Shown: positions 62,593 to 64,000 of the stretch, piece by piece
Position numbering within the stretch: the stretch's first letter is position 1
Layout of the letters: every line of letters begins with the position of its first letter
Source: Granulicatella elegans
Lineage (GTDB): Bacteria; Bacillota; Bacilli; Lactobacillales; Aerococcaceae
Assembly (NCBI RefSeq): GCF_020735385.1
Contig: NZ_CP085953.1
Location: 124,001-188,000 of the forward strand
Direction of reading: 5' to 3'
Length of the DNA: 64,000 nt
The notes under the pieces: generated by a model
Told to the model about the DNA's origin: nothing
Seen by the model: only the letters and a program-made list of their open reading frames with translations
Databases searched by the model: none
Position numbers and translations under genes: made by a program

Positions 62593-64000
62593 TTAATCTT
62601 TTCGATTCCATTGATGTTCTTGTTCAAAAACTTCTGCAATTTGTAATAATAAATCTTCTCGTCCTTTTGCAGCCATCACTTGTACTCCAACAGGCAATCC
62701 TTCTCGTGTACAATATATCGGAAGACTAATCGCTGGTTGTCCAGTAATATTCGCTAATTGCGTAAAGGGTGTTAATTCCAATGTTTTTTCAAACATTTTC
62801 CAAATAATTTCTTGCTGTTCTGTTACTGAAAATTGTTCGATAGACTCTAACGCCTCTCTAATAGATTCCCTCATTGGATACTGATCATGTTTTGGAGCGA
62901 CATCATTCACACATGGTGTTAAGAGTAAATCATATTCTTCATGACACTCTTGCATTATTTTTGTCCAATAATCCCATTGGCTCAATGCTTGACTATACTC
63001 TTTTGCTAATATATGTTGCCCTGATTGATAAATACCCCATGTCATTAATTCCATATCTTCTTTTGTAAGTGGACGTTGTACCATTTTTTCAATTCCGTCC
63101 ATCATCGCAGCTGTTTCCACACTATTCATCACATAGTAATTTTTCATTACTTCGATACCATCTACTGGCCATTGAATTTTTTCAATAGAATGTCCTTTTT
63201 CTTGTAAAAAGTTTACCGTTCGATTTAAAGCATTTTTTGCCGAATCTGCGACCCTATTTCCAATCGGTGAATCTTCTATGACGGCAATTTTTAGTGGTCG
63301 ATCAACGGAGGCATAAAGTTGCTGTTTCGATAATTTTGGTAGTATAAACGGACTTTCCATTTGTTCTACTTGCAACACTTCTAATAAATTTCTTGTATCA
63401 CGAACCGTTTTCGTTAAGGCAAAATTCACCGAAGCTCCTTGCCAGCCACGATAGCCATTTGGACCAACAGGTATTCTACCACGACTTGGCTTCAATCCAA
63501 TCAAACCAGTAAAACTAGCTGGTATTCGAATGGATCCTCCACCATCACTTGCCATCGCAATTGGAACCATCCCACTCGCCACTGCACTTGCAGCACCACC
63601 ACTTGACCCACCGGCATTACGACTAACATCATAAGGGTTTGAAGTGACACCACATAAACTAGGTTCTGTCATATTTTTAAATCCAAATTCTGGTGTGTTT
63701 GTTCGACCAATAATAACAAAGCCTGCTTCTTCTAATTTAGTGACTAATATATCTTGATGTGTTTGAAGGATATTTTTAAATAAATGTGAACCAGCAGTAG
63801 AAGGTTCTCCCTTTTGACATTGCCCTAAATCTTTCAACAACAAAGGAACTCCTGCAAATGGCTGATTACTAAAATTGCGTGTTCGAGCTTCTTTTAATGC
63901 TCTTTCTTCTTGCAAATGCACAACTGCATTAAGTGTTGGATTCAATTGTTTTACTTTATACAAGGCATCTTGAACTAATTCTACAGAAGAAACTTCACCA
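62593..64000 (-). CDS. Amidase-signature hydrolase (N-terminus beyond window)
   Basis: The frame is open to base 64000 and reads [21 protein letters not shown] at the edge, the usual N-terminal amidase motif, so the start is outside. The catalytic Lys is in PLLLKDLG; the two Ser are in [14 protein letters not shown] and [10 protein letters not shown]. Family members hydrolyse amides; GatA is a relative, but no gatB or gatC follows, so this is a stand-alone amidase. It is upstream of the oxidase in the same transcript. Confidence 0.9.
   Translation of the reverse strand, partial: GEVSSVELVQDALYKVKQLNPTLNAVVHLQEERALKEARTRNFSNQPFAGVPLLLKDLGQCQKGEPSTAGSHLFKNILQTHQDILVTKLEEAGFVIIGRTNTPEFGFKNMTEPSLCGVTSNPYDVSRNAGGSSGGAASAVASGMVPIAMASDGGGSIRIPASFTGLIGLKPSRGRIPVGPNGYRGWQGASVNFALTKTVRDTRNLLEVLQVEQMESPFILPKLSKQQLYASVDRPLKIAVIEDSPIGNRVADSAKNALNRTVNFLQEKGHSIEKIQWPVDGIEVMKNYYVMNSVETAAMMDGIEKMVQRPLTKEDMELMTWGIYQSGQHILAKEYSQALSQWDYWTKIMQECHEEYDLLLTPCVNDVAPKHDQYPMRESIREALESIEQFSVTEQQEIIWKMFEKTLELTPFTQLANITGQPAISLPIYCTREGLPVGVQVMAAKGREDLLLQIAEVFEQEHQWNRKD

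Noticed and set aside
62593-64000. GatA subunit of the glutamyl-tRNA amidotransferase
   Set aside because: There is no gatC or gatB next to it, and it is transcribed with an oxidase. It fits a stand-alone amidase better.
1-64000. tRNA or rRNA genes
   Set aside because: Scanning intergenic regions for cloverleaf landmarks (GGTTCGAATCC-like arms) and rRNA motifs gave nothing convincing. The TTCGAGACC repeats are hairpin arms of E1-E5, not T-arms.

Overview
The window is from a low-GC Gram-positive chromosome. Gene content and protein relatedness point to the Lactobacillales. The mix of an arginine deiminase operon laid out as in streptococci, cysE-cysS-mrnC-rlmB-yacP, CoiA/ComC competence genes and a liv operon ending in a CBS-ACT gene fits an oral Carnobacteriaceae or Aerococcaceae genus such as Granulicatella. 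This is a best guess from recognition, not a database result. Nearly all genes lie on the minus strand.

The window opens with a cut-off coiA (1-660) and degV. An accessory island follows (about 1.8-9.9 kb): a complete but dead type I restriction-modification locus (XRE regulator, hsdM, hsdS, hsdR). hsdM is split inside its SAM-binding motif by about 4.3 kb of inserted DNA. The three junctions share boxes at near-constant spacing from a central CC/GG, and rejoining the hsdM halves at that dinucleotide restores the reading frame. The insert is best read as two single-gene cassettes in tandem. One carries an ABC-F ribosome-protection gene behind a 9-codon leader peptide and attenuator hairpin. 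The other carries an alpha/beta-hydrolase pseudogene broken further by a 1.18 kb insertion sequence. No recombinase gene is present. A scar of a phage or plasmid primase closes the island.

10-17.6 kb: yvyE, a flavodoxin-fold oxidoreductase with a small coupled ORF, an M20 amidohydrolase, a repeat-rich spacer, and a heterodimeric ABC exporter of the BmrCD type preceded by a 25-codon leader peptide and two terminators. 17.6-24.5 kb: arcA-arcB-arcD-dipeptidase-arcC with a long upstream control region. 24.5-31.5 kb: small membrane protein, comC prepilin peptidase, AI-2E family permease, lactonase, PTS EIIA, uppP, ridA and a MalY/PatB aminotransferase. 31.5-37 kb: livJHMGF and a CBS-ACT protein. 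37-42 kb: an RlmI-type methyltransferase, a two-component system and a secreted anchored protein. 42-46 kb: the cysE-cysS-mrnC-rlmB-yacP operon. 46-51 kb: a uracil permease with a PyrR-type leader, a second IS copy and a ClC channel. 50-54 kb: glmU-prs and manA. 54-61 kb: an ascorbate-type PTS with transaldolase and a PRD regulator carrying the EIIA domain, then glycerate kinase and its permease. 61-64 kb: mscL, a D-amino-acid-oxidase-like enzyme and a cut-off amidase.

A family of structured intergenic repeats sits right after stop codons at several places (13, 28, 31, 37 and 46 kb). The long copies have a long closing stem, a constant hairpin and a second hairpin whose sequence varies while its pairing is kept. 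The leading candidates for undescribed biology are the hsdM cassette array and this 3'-end repeat family.
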